A stretch of 39,339 bases of DNA, from contig NZ_JNVM01000066.1 of the NCBI RefSeq assembly GCF_000722545.1, positions 1-39,339 of the forward strand, given 5' to 3'. Within the stretch, counting starts at the first letter, position 1. Every line of letters starts with the position of its first letter. The stretch is from Paenibacillus tyrphae (GTDB lineage Bacteria > Bacillota > Bacilli > Paenibacillales > NBRC-103111). The position numbers and the translations under genes were made by a program. Of this stretch, positions 15,744-23,461 are shown piece after piece. The notes beneath the pieces were generated by a model, which saw nothing but the letters and a program-made list of their open reading frames with translations, was not told where the DNA came from and did no database searches.

Positions 15744-15849
15744 ATCGTCATTCCTCCTTTTAAAACAACAGGCGCTTTCCAATCTGTTCTAGCTTTTACC
15801 TTTACCCGCCCGCCTATTCCTCATTATGGCACAGGGACCCAACGATTTG

Positions 15850-15880
15850 TCATAAAATTTCGCAAATGGTGGAAAATATA
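15850..15880 (+). promoter_or_regulatory. Candidate forespore promoter of the germinant receptor operon
   Basis: TCATA (15850-15854), 16-bp spacer, GGAAAATATA (15871-15880). This is close to the sigma-F pattern GYWTA / GGNRANAMTW, which overlaps that of sigma-G, with one mismatch in each box. It lies about 50 nt upstream of the first gene. Germinant receptor operons are normally transcribed in the forespore, which supports the reading. Confidence 0.35.
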
Positions 15881-15934
15881 CAAGACACGCTCCGGCAATG
15901 CTTGGATAAGATGCCGCGGGCAGGAAGGAGTGTC

Positions 15935-17563
15935 ATGATCCATCCGAAAAACCGCAAGAAAAAAGGACAGGACGACTCGAAACACCCGCTGCGAAAAGCG
16001 GAATATCGTTTTATCGACGAACTGCGCTCCGTGCCTGTCTTTATGAGCATCGAAGAAAACAAAAGTTATTTGGAGGATCTGTTCAAGGACTGCTCCGATT
16101 TCGTCATTCGCGAGTTCCGCATCGAGCAAAGCTTGCCCGCGATTTTGTTTTTTGTCGACGGCATGGCCAAGACGGAGCTTGTGAACGAAACGATGAAATC
16201 GCTGATGATTCTGGAAGGCGGAGAGGAGCTGATCGACAACATCTCCGACACGACGCTGCCCGTCTCCCAGATTCAGAAGGCGGACAATTATGCGGATATG
16301 CTGCTTTCCGTACTCGGCGGCGACACGGGGCTGATCGTCGAGCGCAATAATAAGGCGCTGCTGCTCGGCATGCGGGGGATGGAAAAAAGATCCATCAACG
16401 AACCCGATACCGAGTCAGTCGTGCGCGGCCCTCGTGAAGGGTTCGTAGAAAATATCCGGACAAACACATCCATGGTTCGCCGCAAGCTGAAAACGCCGCA
16501 TTTAAAAATGAAGCCGATGACGCTCGGCCGGGAAAGCAATACCAATGTGGTCGTTACCTATCTGGATGATCTGGCCGACCCGAGCGTCGTCCATGAAGTG
16601 GTCAAGCGGCTGGAAAAGATAAACATCGATGCCGTATTGGAATCGGGCTATATCGAAGAATTGATTCAAGATTCGACGTATTCGCCCTTCCCTCAGCTTC
16701 AATATACCGAACGGCCGGATGTCGTCGCGGCCGCCCTGCTGCAGGGGCGCGTCGGCATTATGGTGGACGGAACGCCGTTTACGCTGATCGTGCCGTTCGT
16801 CTTTGCCGAAATTATGCAGGCCAGCGAGGATTACTACGAGCGGTACCAGATCGCCACGCTGATCCGTTGGCTGAGGTATACGTTCATGGTGCTGTCGCTC
16901 TTGACGCCGGCCTTATACGTCGCTATTACAACCTACCATCAGGACCTGCTCCCTACGTCTCTGCTGCTGTCAGTCGCCGCCGCCCGGGAAGCGATCCCGT
17001 TCCCGGCCGTCATCGAAGCGCTGATCATGGAAGTGACCTTCGAGGCGCTGAGGGAAGCAGGCATCCGGCTGCCTAAAGCGATCGGGTCTGCGGTCAGTAT
17101 TCTGGGGGCGCTCGTTGTCGGACAGTCGGCGGTGCAGGCAGGCATCGTATCGGCGCCGATGGTGATCGTCGTATCGCTTACCGGGATCGCCTCGTTCACG
17201 ATCCCGCGGTTTAACGGAGCGATCGCGATACGAATGCTGCGGTTTCCGATTCTGATCGCCGCTTCGCTGTTCGGAATGTATGGCATCCTGATCATGATCA
17301 TGCTGATCATGGGGCACCTGGCCAACCTACGCTCTTTCGGCGTTCCTTACTTATCGCCGGTCGGACCTCTATCCTCCGGCGACCTGAAGGATATTCTCTT
17401 CCGCGCGCCTTGGTGGGCGATGGGACAACGTCCTTCCTTTATGCCCCTGCAGGACAGCAAAAGGATAGACGATTCGCTGCCGCAGGAAATTACGGAGCAA
17501 TCCGGCCAGCGGGGCAAAACCATCGACCATACGATAGAGGAGGGAAAGGAGCCTGTAGAATGA
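15935..17563 (+). CDS. Spore germination protein, GerA family (receptor A subunit)
   Basis: The A subunit of a germinant receptor sits in the spore inner membrane and takes part in nutrient sensing. The 542-residue protein has the family layout: a hydrophilic N-terminal half (about residues 1-300), then four to five membrane segments (about 300-490), including the conserved RWLRYTFMVLSLLTPALYVA, FPAVIEALIMEVTFEALREAG, and SAVSILGALVVGQSAVQAG. A hydrophilic tail ends the protein. The ATG at 15935 is preceded by AAGGAG; upstream in-frame ATGs at 15866 and 15911 lack good sites. It overlaps the C-subunit gene by ATGA. The receptor's germinant cannot be read from sequence. Confidence 0.95.
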   Translation: MIHPKNRKKKGQDDSKHPLRKAEYRFIDELRSVPVFMSIEENKSYLEDLFKDCSDFVIREFRIEQSLPAILFFVDGMAKTELVNETMKSLMILEGGEELIDNISDTTLPVSQIQKADNYADMLLSVLGGDTGLIVERNNKALLLGMRGMEKRSINEPDTESVVRGPREGFVENIRTNTSMVRRKLKTPHLKMKPMTLGRESNTNVVVTYLDDLADPSVVHEVVKRLEKINIDAVLESGYIEELIQDSTYSPFPQLQYTERPDVVAAALLQGRVGIMVDGTPFTLIVPFVFAEIMQASEDYYERYQIATLIRWLRYTFMVLSLLTPALYVAITTYHQDLLPTSLLLSVAAAREAIPFPAVIEALIMEVTFEALREAGIRLPKAIGSAVSILGALVVGQSAVQAGIVSAPMVIVVSLTGIASFTIPRFNGAIAIRMLRFPILIAASLFGMYGILIMIMLIMGHLANLRSFGVPYLSPVGPLSSGDLKDILFRAPWWAMGQRPSFMPLQDSKRIDDSLPQEITEQSGQRGKTIDHTIEEGKEPVE

Positions 17564-18741
17564 GATCGCGCCGGAGCCGCTTATCCCTTATTCTGCTCTC
17601 CCTGCTCTGCCTAACCGGGTGCTGGGACCGGGTGGAAATCAACGACACTGCCTTTATTTTGACGACCGCGGTGGATGTGGAGCAAGACGGCAAGATCCGG
17701 TACAGCGTGCTGATGCCGCTCCCCGGGAGTATGGGCGGAGCCTCCGGGGGCGGAGGCGGAACGGCCGGAACGAAAAGCTACTACATCGATTCCGAAGTCG
17801 GCACCACGTTTCGGGAGGCGCAGGCCCGGCTGCAGCGGCGGATGTCCCGCCGCATGTTTTTCGCACACCGCAGAACCTTGTTGATCGGCGAGGATTATGC
17901 CAAACGGGGGATCCGGAACGTCTTCGATACGACGCCCCGCTCTCCGGAAAGCCGGATGACGCTTTATATGGTCGTCGCCAAAGGAAAAGCTTACAAGCTG
18001 CTGCAAGCAACGCCGCAGTTCGAGCGTTTCCCGTCGGAAGCGATCCGGGAGCTTGTGAAGGCACGGAACGTCATCCCGATCAACATGAAGCAAGTCGCCC
18101 TCTCGCTCAGCAGCCCCGGCAGCGATGCCGTAACGGTCTACATGGGCGTGAAAGAAGCGCAGAAAACCTCCAAAAACACGAAGAAATCGAAGGAAATCGA
18201 GTTCCTCGGCTATGCGCAATTTCGCGAAGACAAAATGACCGGCGTGTTTGAGAATGTGGAGGCAGACGGGCTTGCCTGGCTGAAAAGCATGTCTGTGCAA
18301 TCAACCGCTACCGTAAAAATCGAGGACCGGTATACGATTACGCTGAGCATCTTCGATTCGAAATGCCAGATTCGGGCCCATACGGTACGCGGGAAGCTCC
18401 GGTTTGACATCCGCACGGAAGCCAAGGCCAAAGTAACCGAAAGCTTGGGTATGTACGACCTCAGCCAAACGGGCAAGGTCCAAAAGGTGGAGGAAGCGAT
18501 GAACCGTTACATCGAACAATCGATGCGAAAAGCGATCCGCAAAATGATCGCCAACCGCACCGATTCCGCGCAATTCGGATCGTATTTGTGGCGGGAGCAT
18601 CCGGGACTCTGGGAGAAGAAGTACGCATCGCGCTGGCCGGCCGGGATGAAGGACGCCGATTTCCGCATCCAGGTAAGAAGCGTGCTTACGGAAACAGGCC
18701 TGATCTACGAAAACGTAACGAAAGCGGAGCGTACCCGATGA
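17560..18741 (+). CDS. Spore germination lipoprotein, Ger(x)C family (receptor C subunit)
   Basis: A lipoprotein subunit anchored in the spore inner membrane. The 393-residue protein has a lipoprotein signal peptide ending in the lipobox LTGC, then WDRVEINDTAFILTTAVD, the hallmark of Ger(x)C proteins. The remainder has the expected GerC pattern (REAQARLQRRMSRRMFFAHR and a C-terminal helix-rich part). The ATG at 17560 overlaps the A-subunit stop, and the stop overlaps the next gene, each by ATGA. This points to tightly balanced expression of the receptor subunits. A glycine-rich insertion (about residues 55-68) sits near the N-terminus. Confidence 0.94.
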   Translation: MRSRRSRLSLILLSLLCLTGCWDRVEINDTAFILTTAVDVEQDGKIRYSVLMPLPGSMGGASGGGGGTAGTKSYYIDSEVGTTFREAQARLQRRMSRRMFFAHRRTLLIGEDYAKRGIRNVFDTTPRSPESRMTLYMVVAKGKAYKLLQATPQFERFPSEAIRELVKARNVIPINMKQVALSLSSPGSDAVTVYMGVKEAQKTSKNTKKSKEIEFLGYAQFREDKMTGVFENVEADGLAWLKSMSVQSTATVKIEDRYTITLSIFDSKCQIRAHTVRGKLRFDIRTEAKAKVTESLGMYDLSQTGKVQKVEEAMNRYIEQSMRKAIRKMIANRTDSAQFGSYLWREHPGLWEKKYASRWPAGMKDADFRIQVRSVLTETGLIYENVTKAERTR

Positions 18742-18971
18742 ACTCCCAGTTTCTCGTATGGTTTATGGTGCTGATGGCGTTTCATTTATTTTTGAACTTG
18801 AAGCATTGGGCGAGACAGCCGAAAGCAACGGCACGGCTGTACACCTTCATTACGCTTGTGACACTGGGTCTCTTTCTCTGCGTGGCGTCGGGCTACCAGC
18901 CCCCGATGCCGACACGTTTTTTTATCGAGCGGGTGTCGCCGTGGGTTTTCTCAATTATCCATCCTCAGTAA
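18738..18971 (+). CDS. Small two-helix membrane protein, putative germinant receptor D subunit
   Basis: A 77-residue protein with two predicted membrane helices (about residues 4-20 and 34-52). It is encoded between the C and B subunits and overlaps the C gene by ATGA. Small two-helix D subunits occur in several Bacillus receptor operons, and from memory the order A-C-small-B resembles Bacillus subtilis yfkQRST. The sequence itself carries no catalytic motif; the call rests on size, topology and position. Confidence 0.78.
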   Translation: MNSQFLVWFMVLMAFHLFLNLKHWARQPKATARLYTFITLVTLGLFLCVASGYQPPMPTRFFIERVSPWVFSIIHPQ

Positions 18972-19001
18972 ACGAAGCGATGGAGGAAAGCGGGTGAACG
19001 C

Positions 19002-20435
19002 ATGCCTGTTAACACGCAAGTCATTAACCAAAGACAGCTCTCCTGGCTGGTCGGATCGCTGCTGATCGGCGGCGGGCTGCTTAGCATCCAGCATGATCTG
19101 GTCCGGATCGCGCGTATGGATACCTGGTTCGTCTATTTGCTGCCTACCGTTTATATCCTTTTCATCGCATACGTGTTTACACAGCTCAGTATGCGGCTTC
19201 CGGGAAAGCATCTTTTCGAGATCAACTTTATTTTGTTCGGCCGCTGGTTCGGCCTGCTCGCGAACATGGTGCTGCTGATCCATCTATGGTTCATCCTGCT
19301 GCGCGATCTGCGGATGTTGGGCAAATTCATCGGCACGCTTCTTCTCCCGAACACCCCCGAGGAAATGCTCGTTCTGCTCCTCGTCGTCATGCTTATGTTT
19401 TACGGCCGGACCAGTGCCGAAGTGATTTCCCGGGTCAACGACTTGTTTTTTCCCGTGTTCTTCGCGCTCACGTTAATGCTGCCTTTCCTGTTATCCAACG
19501 AAATGAACTTCCATTTACTGCAGCCGATCCTGACGACTCCGCCTAAACAGCTCGGATACGCAGGCCTTCTCAGTATCGGCTGGTACGGGGATATCATCAT
19601 TGTGGGGGCATTTTTGCATATGATCTGGAATTCCAGACAGATTCACTGCGCCCTTCGGCACGGTTCGCTGATGGCTACGGCGCTGCTGTCGCTTTTCCTC
19701 CTTATGGAAGTTGCCGTCCTCGGGCCAAACATTCCCGGCAACCTGATTTACCCGGATTACAGCTTGGTGCAGCACATTCAAATTACGGACTTTTTGGACC
19801 GGATGGATTTGCTTATTCTGAGCATCTGGTTCCCGATTATCGTCTGCAAGATAATTTTCATTTATCTCGCCTTCCTGATCGGGATCACCAGCCTGATCCG
19901 ACAAAGGGACTACACACTTATCAATTCCCCGGTCGGCCTGTTTTTGCTGCTGACCACGATTCTCGCCTTCAAGAGCACGCCGGAGGTATTCAGCTTCGGC
20001 AATTACAGCTCGCCCGTGTTGGTGCTCAGCTATCAACCGGTGCTGCTGGCGGCCATGCTCCTGCTCATGCGAAGATTCCCGAAACGAAGCCCCGAGCACC
20101 ATGGGGAAGGATCTTCTTCGGGAAAAACGCAGGGACATGACCGGAACGGGATGTCCAAAGGGGGAAATCGCCACCCGGGAAAACAGTTCGGCTCGCGTCT
20201 GGGCGCGATATCAGGCCGTACCTGGCTGCGGGCCGGCAATGTGCTGCTCGCCCTCGGATTTGTTTTCGTCGGCGCGGGCCTTATCTTCAGCCGGAACTAT
20301 GCGTTCATCGGCAAGCTGGCCGGTTTCGGCTATGCCTTCGTCCTGGCGTTATTGCTGTTCGTCACGCACATGGAGATGCGGAAAGCCAAGGACCTCGCAG
20401 CGAGGAGCTCCCCCAATTCGGCGCAAACGTCATGA
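19002..20435 (+). CDS. Spore germination permease, GerB family, with C-terminal two-helix extension
   Basis: The B subunit of the receptor, related to amino acid permeases, probably binds the germinant. Residues 1-358 form the usual ten-helix core, including the NTQVINQRQLSWLVGSLLIGG start and the LPGKHLFEI segment. A hydrophilic, charged linker follows (359-408, rich in Gly, Ser, His, Lys), then two further helices (about 411-429 and 434-455) and a short tail. Family members are normally about 360-370 residues, so the 477-residue length is unusual. No frameshift is needed: the frame is open throughout and overlaps the convergent gene by only 6 bp. GGGTGA lies close to the ATG, 30 nt after the small subunit gene. 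Confidence 0.93.
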   Translation: MPVNTQVINQRQLSWLVGSLLIGGGLLSIQHDLVRIARMDTWFVYLLPTVYILFIAYVFTQLSMRLPGKHLFEINFILFGRWFGLLANMVLLIHLWFILLRDLRMLGKFIGTLLLPNTPEEMLVLLLVVMLMFYGRTSAEVISRVNDLFFPVFFALTLMLPFLLSNEMNFHLLQPILTTPPKQLGYAGLLSIGWYGDIIIVGAFLHMIWNSRQIHCALRHGSLMATALLSLFLLMEVAVLGPNIPGNLIYPDYSLVQHIQITDFLDRMDLLILSIWFPIIVCKIIFIYLAFLIGITSLIRQRDYTLINSPVGLFLLLTTILAFKSTPEVFSFGNYSSPVLVLSYQPVLLAAMLLLMRRFPKRSPEHHGEGSSSGKTQGHDRNGMSKGGNRHPGKQFGSRLGAISGRTWLRAGNVLLALGFVFVGAGLIFSRNYAFIGKLAGFGYAFVLALLLFVTHMEMRKAKDLAARSSPNSAQTS

Positions 20436-20810
20436 CTCGGCACGTTCGATCCAAAGGATCCGGCCCAAAGGGATGAGAATGACCAGTTCCTCCTCTTCTT
20501 CGGCCCGGTTTACGAGCAGCTCGACAAAATCGGTCCCGGTGCGGAGCAGATCCGCCTCGAATATGTCGGCATACGCTTTCCTGACGTTTACGCGGGGGCC
20601 CTCCTCCTTCTTCCGGACATCAAAAAGGACGATTTCCTGCATGGAGGCGGGCACGAAGTAGCGCTCATCCACCCGGATAAACCGTTTGCCGACCTGATTC
20701 AGCACGCCCGCTCCACTCTCGAAGCCTTCGGCCAGCAGAGCGATATCCCGCTTCAGATGAAGCGTCAGACGTTCCAGCAGGTCCATGCGGGTTGTATGTA
20801 AAAATGACAA
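20430..20810 (-). CDS. Protein of unknown function, possibly tandem Sm-like repeats
   Basis: A soluble 126-residue protein with no signal peptide. It reads as two similar halves: a run ending in RFIRVDERYFVPASMQEIVLFD and a run ending in DFVELLVN, EELVILIPLGRILWIE. Both resemble the short beta-strand pattern of small Sm-like or DUF2642-type barrels, but this is a visual judgement. A TTG start at 20810 is chosen because GGAGGG lies 6 nt upstream. An ATG at 20786 has no clear site, and the longer reading to 20957 runs across the divergent M23 gene. It converges on gerB with a 6-bp 3' overlap. Confidence 0.6.
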   Translation of the reverse strand: MSFLHTTRMDLLERLTLHLKRDIALLAEGFESGAGVLNQVGKRFIRVDERYFVPASMQEIVLFDVRKKEEGPRVNVRKAYADIFEADLLRTGTDFVELLVNRAEEEEELVILIPLGRILWIERAES

Positions 20811-20936
20811 GCGAATCCCTCCATCATACACCAAACTTTTACTATTAGGTATGTGTATGAGAAAGGAAGACATTTCTTGACCGGCCTCGCCGAATAACAG
20901 CCTCGGACCGAGACTGATCCACCGAAAGGAGCCGTC

Positions 20937-21947
20937 ATGAAGTTCACGTGGTTTCAAAGCAAGCTGACGTTCGTCATCATTCCCGAGGCGAACGGAAGCG
21001 TGGTACGCCTCAAGCTGTCCCGCACCTCCCTATGGTGCGCAGCCTCCCTTATGCTGCTGCTGTTCGGGACGACCTGCATTCTTTCTATTCGCGGCCTGCA
21101 CTCCACCGTTTCCGTTTCGCTAAAGTCAATGGAGATGAAGGGGCGGACGGTACAGCTGGAGCAGGATTTACACCGGAAAAACGCAGCCATCGAACGGCTG
21201 CAAAACGATATTTATGCGCTTTCGAAACAAGCCGAGGAAGTCCGGAGCCAAATGGAGCGGATGAAGCGGCTTGAGCAGGATTTGCACAAGCTGGCTTCCG
21301 CCAGCGTCGAGCGTCGGGAAGCCGGCGGACCGCCGGTATCCGCAGCCGTTTCTGCCGGCACAGGGGGGATGGGCGGCGAAGCGTTCCCCGTCACCGAGGG
21401 GCAGACGCACGAGCTGGCCGCAGCCACGGGAGCTCGTTACACGGAGCTGCACGCCGAGATGAAGGAGCTCGCCTCCCGGCTCGGGCAAACGAAGCGGCAG
21501 CTTCAGGAGAAGCAGGAGCGGTGGCAGCGCACGCCCGATATATGGCCTACGTTATCCAAAGTCGTTACCTCCCCTTACGGCTACCGCAAAGACCCGTTTA
21601 CGAAAAAGCTCAGCTTCCATCGCGGCATCGACATAGCAGGCAAGCTGGGCGATCCGGTCTATGCGGTTGCGAGCGGCGTCGTTCACGCGGTCGCCTATGA
21701 CAAGCTGCACGGGCATAACGTCGTTATCGAACACGATAAAGAGCTGCGGACATGGTATATGCATCTGAACAGCGCACAGGTGAGTCGGGGCGATAAGGTC
21801 GATAAAGGACAGGCGATCGGTCAACTGGGAACAACCGGCCGAAGCACCGGACCCCACCTTCACTACGAGGTGCTGCTTAGCGGCAAAAGCACCGATCCTG
21901 CCCCCTATATGCCAAGCGATAATCGAAAAAAGGAGAGGAACAAGTGA
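20937..21947 (+). CDS. Membrane-anchored M23 family metallopeptidase
   Basis: A zinc endopeptidase of the LytM/lysostaphin type that cuts peptidoglycan cross-links. The 336-residue protein has one membrane segment (about 31-51), a coiled coil (about 65-120), a Gly/Ala-rich linker, a second helical region (about 165-198), and the M23 domain (about 205-325). Zinc ligands are H228 and D232 in FHRGIDIAG and H309 in PHLHYEV, with H276 in YMHL as the likely catalytic base. All key residues are present. AAAGGAG precedes the ATG. The stop overlaps the bactofilin start (TGATG), so the two proteins are probably made together. Confidence 0.93.
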   Translation: MKFTWFQSKLTFVIIPEANGSVVRLKLSRTSLWCAASLMLLLFGTTCILSIRGLHSTVSVSLKSMEMKGRTVQLEQDLHRKNAAIERLQNDIYALSKQAEEVRSQMERMKRLEQDLHKLASASVERREAGGPPVSAAVSAGTGGMGGEAFPVTEGQTHELAAATGARYTELHAEMKELASRLGQTKRQLQEKQERWQRTPDIWPTLSKVVTSPYGYRKDPFTKKLSFHRGIDIAGKLGDPVYAVASGVVHAVAYDKLHGHNVVIEHDKELRTWYMHLNSAQVSRGDKVDKGQAIGQLGTTGRSTGPHLHYEVLLSGKSTDPAPYMPSDNRKKERNK

Positions 21948-22348
21948 TGTTTCGAATGAACGGTTGGCGAAGCCGGTCTTCGCGTTCCGGGCGCTCCGTC
22001 TCGCTGATCGGCGAGGGAAGCGTCCTCGAAGGAGCATTCCGCTCGGAGGCCGACGTGCGCATCGAAGGCGAGTTTCAAGGCGTGCTTCAAGCCGCAGGCG
22101 AGGTAGCGGTCGGAGCGAAAGGAATTGTTCGCTCCACCGATCTACGGGCCCGCGACGTGGTCATCGCCGGCAGGCTGGACGGACGCGTCGAGGCGGAGGG
22201 GGTCGTCCGCATCACCCCGACGGGCCGCTTAGTCGGCACCGTTCGCGCTGCTACGCTAATTATCGAGCCGGGGGCCGTGTTCCAAGGCCAGAGCGAAATG
22301 GGCCAAACGCCGCAGGAGGATGCGTCTCTTGTCATAGCCGTGCTATAA
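21947..22348 (+). CDS. Bactofilin family cytoskeletal protein
   Basis: Bactofilins polymerise without nucleotides through a right-handed beta-helix and position cell-wall enzymes or other machinery. The 133-residue protein has the domain from about residue 20 to 115, with repeating hydrophobic and glycine positions (LIGEGSVLEGAF, VRIEGEFQGVL, VVIAGRLDGRVEA, LVGTVRAATLIIEPGAVFQG). AGGAGAGG lies 8 nt before the ATG. Coupling with an M23 peptidase recalls known bactofilin-M23 pairs that shape the cell wall; whether these two interact here is inference. Confidence 0.93.
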   Translation: MFRMNGWRSRSSRSGRSVSLIGEGSVLEGAFRSEADVRIEGEFQGVLQAAGEVAVGAKGIVRSTDLRARDVVIAGRLDGRVEAEGVVRITPTGRLVGTVRAATLIIEPGAVFQGQSEMGQTPQEDASLVIAVL

Positions 22349-22410
22349 TGAAGAGAAAAGCTTTTTGTTATTGAGGTTGAATGACTTCTTTCAGGCTGCG
22401 TCCGGCCTGC

Positions 22411-22516
22411 GAGAAAAAAGGCTCGCCTTCACTCAGACACGTTTTTCACGAATCCTTGGATTCCATTTTAAGCAGATGGGATTCGTGAAAAAAACTCGCG
22501 GCGATCCTTTTTTCTC
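22411..22516 (+). terminator. Very long hairpin terminator after the bactofilin gene
   Basis: A nested inverted repeat. The outer arms are GAGAAAAAAGG (22411-22421) and CCTTTTTTCTC (22506-22516), continued inward by CGCC/GGCG. The inner arms are TTTTTCACGAATCC (22442-22455) and GGATTCGTGAAAAA (22479-22492). Short GGCC blocks match just outside. The A tract paired with a T tract after a GC stem is the form of an efficient terminator, probably bidirectional. Confidence 0.65.
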
Positions 22517-22593
22517 TCCGGCCTCTTGGCCTATGCAAGAACAAGGCATTCAAAAAAACAACAAAAAGCTCAGAGAGAGTAGGAGACATCGCT

Positions 22594-23352
22594 ATGACTA
22601 AAACGCAGCAGACGATACTGTTTGATATGGACGATACGCTTCTGTTTTGCAACAAATTTTTCGATATGGTGATCGACCAATTCGCGGACCAAATGGAAGC
22701 GTGGTTTCACGGCTACCACCTGTCCATGGACGAAATCAAGAAAAAACAATCGGAAATCGATTTGGAGCGGGTGCTTGTCAGCGGCTTTGCGCCGGACCAC
22801 TTCCCCCAATCGTTCGTCGATACGTACGAATATTATACCGATTTGATGGGCCGGTCCAAAAATGACGCGGAAGTCAAACGACTGATCGAGCTCGGCGCCT
22901 CCGTCTACGGTCACAGCATCGAGCCGTATCCTTACATGGAAGAGACGCTCCGCATGCTCCAGCAGGACGGCCATACGCTTCATCTGTACACCGGAGGGGA
23001 CCCGACGGTGCAGATGCGCAAGGTAAAAGAAGCGGAGCTGGAACGGTTCTTCGGCAACCGGATCTATGTCACGCGCCATAAAAACGCCGAATACCTTGAC
23101 GGACTCATCCGCGCGAACGGCTTCGACCGGAGCAACACCTGGATGATCGGCAACTCGCTTCGCACCGATATTATCCCGGCGCTCAAGGCGGGCATTCACG
23201 CCATTTTCATGCCTGCGGAGCTGGAGTGGGCCTACAATCAGGTCGAAGTGGACGTTGAACCTGCAGGCGCTTATTTCACGCTATCTTCCTTGCGGTACAT
23301 CCCCGAAGCGATTCGCGACTATACGGCCGCGAAAATCGCCGCAGGCTCCTGA
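22594..23352 (+). CDS. HAD family hydrolase (phosphatase)
   Basis: The 252-residue protein belongs to the haloacid-dehalogenase superfamily, which uses an aspartyl-phosphate intermediate. Motif I is LFDMDDTLLF (catalytic D11 and D13), motif II is LYTGGD, and the C-terminal Rossmann part has the WMIGNSLRTDIIPALKAG motif IV with its acidic residue. A helical cap lies at about residues 20-100. The substrate cannot be told; such proteins are commonly nucleotide or sugar phosphatases. AGGAG lies 8 nt before the ATG. It follows the long terminator and lies 109 nt before the cyclase gene. Confidence 0.88.
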   Translation: MTKTQQTILFDMDDTLLFCNKFFDMVIDQFADQMEAWFHGYHLSMDEIKKKQSEIDLERVLVSGFAPDHFPQSFVDTYEYYTDLMGRSKNDAEVKRLIELGASVYGHSIEPYPYMEETLRMLQQDGHTLHLYTGGDPTVQMRKVKEAELERFFGNRIYVTRHKNAEYLDGLIRANGFDRSNTWMIGNSLRTDIIPALKAGIHAIFMPAELEWAYNQVEVDVEPAGAYFTLSSLRYIPEAIRDYTAAKIAAGS

Positions 23353-23432
23353 CCGCCGCCGAATACCGGACCGGAGGCCCGCATGCTCATCCCGACCCTT
23401 CCCGAACCCGCGCATGATTTGCCGGGAGCCCC

Positions 23433-23440
23433 CATACAAT
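23433..23440 (+). promoter_or_regulatory. Possible sigma-E -10 element upstream of the cyclase gene
   Basis: CATACAAT matches the mother-cell sigma-E -10 consensus CATACANT at every defined position. A CATGATT 14 bp upstream vaguely resembles the -35 element. The transcript would start only about 15 nt before the chosen ATG, so the spacing is tight and the site is uncertain. Confidence 0.3.
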
Positions 23441-23461
23441 GTTGGGGAAAGGGTGATGAGA

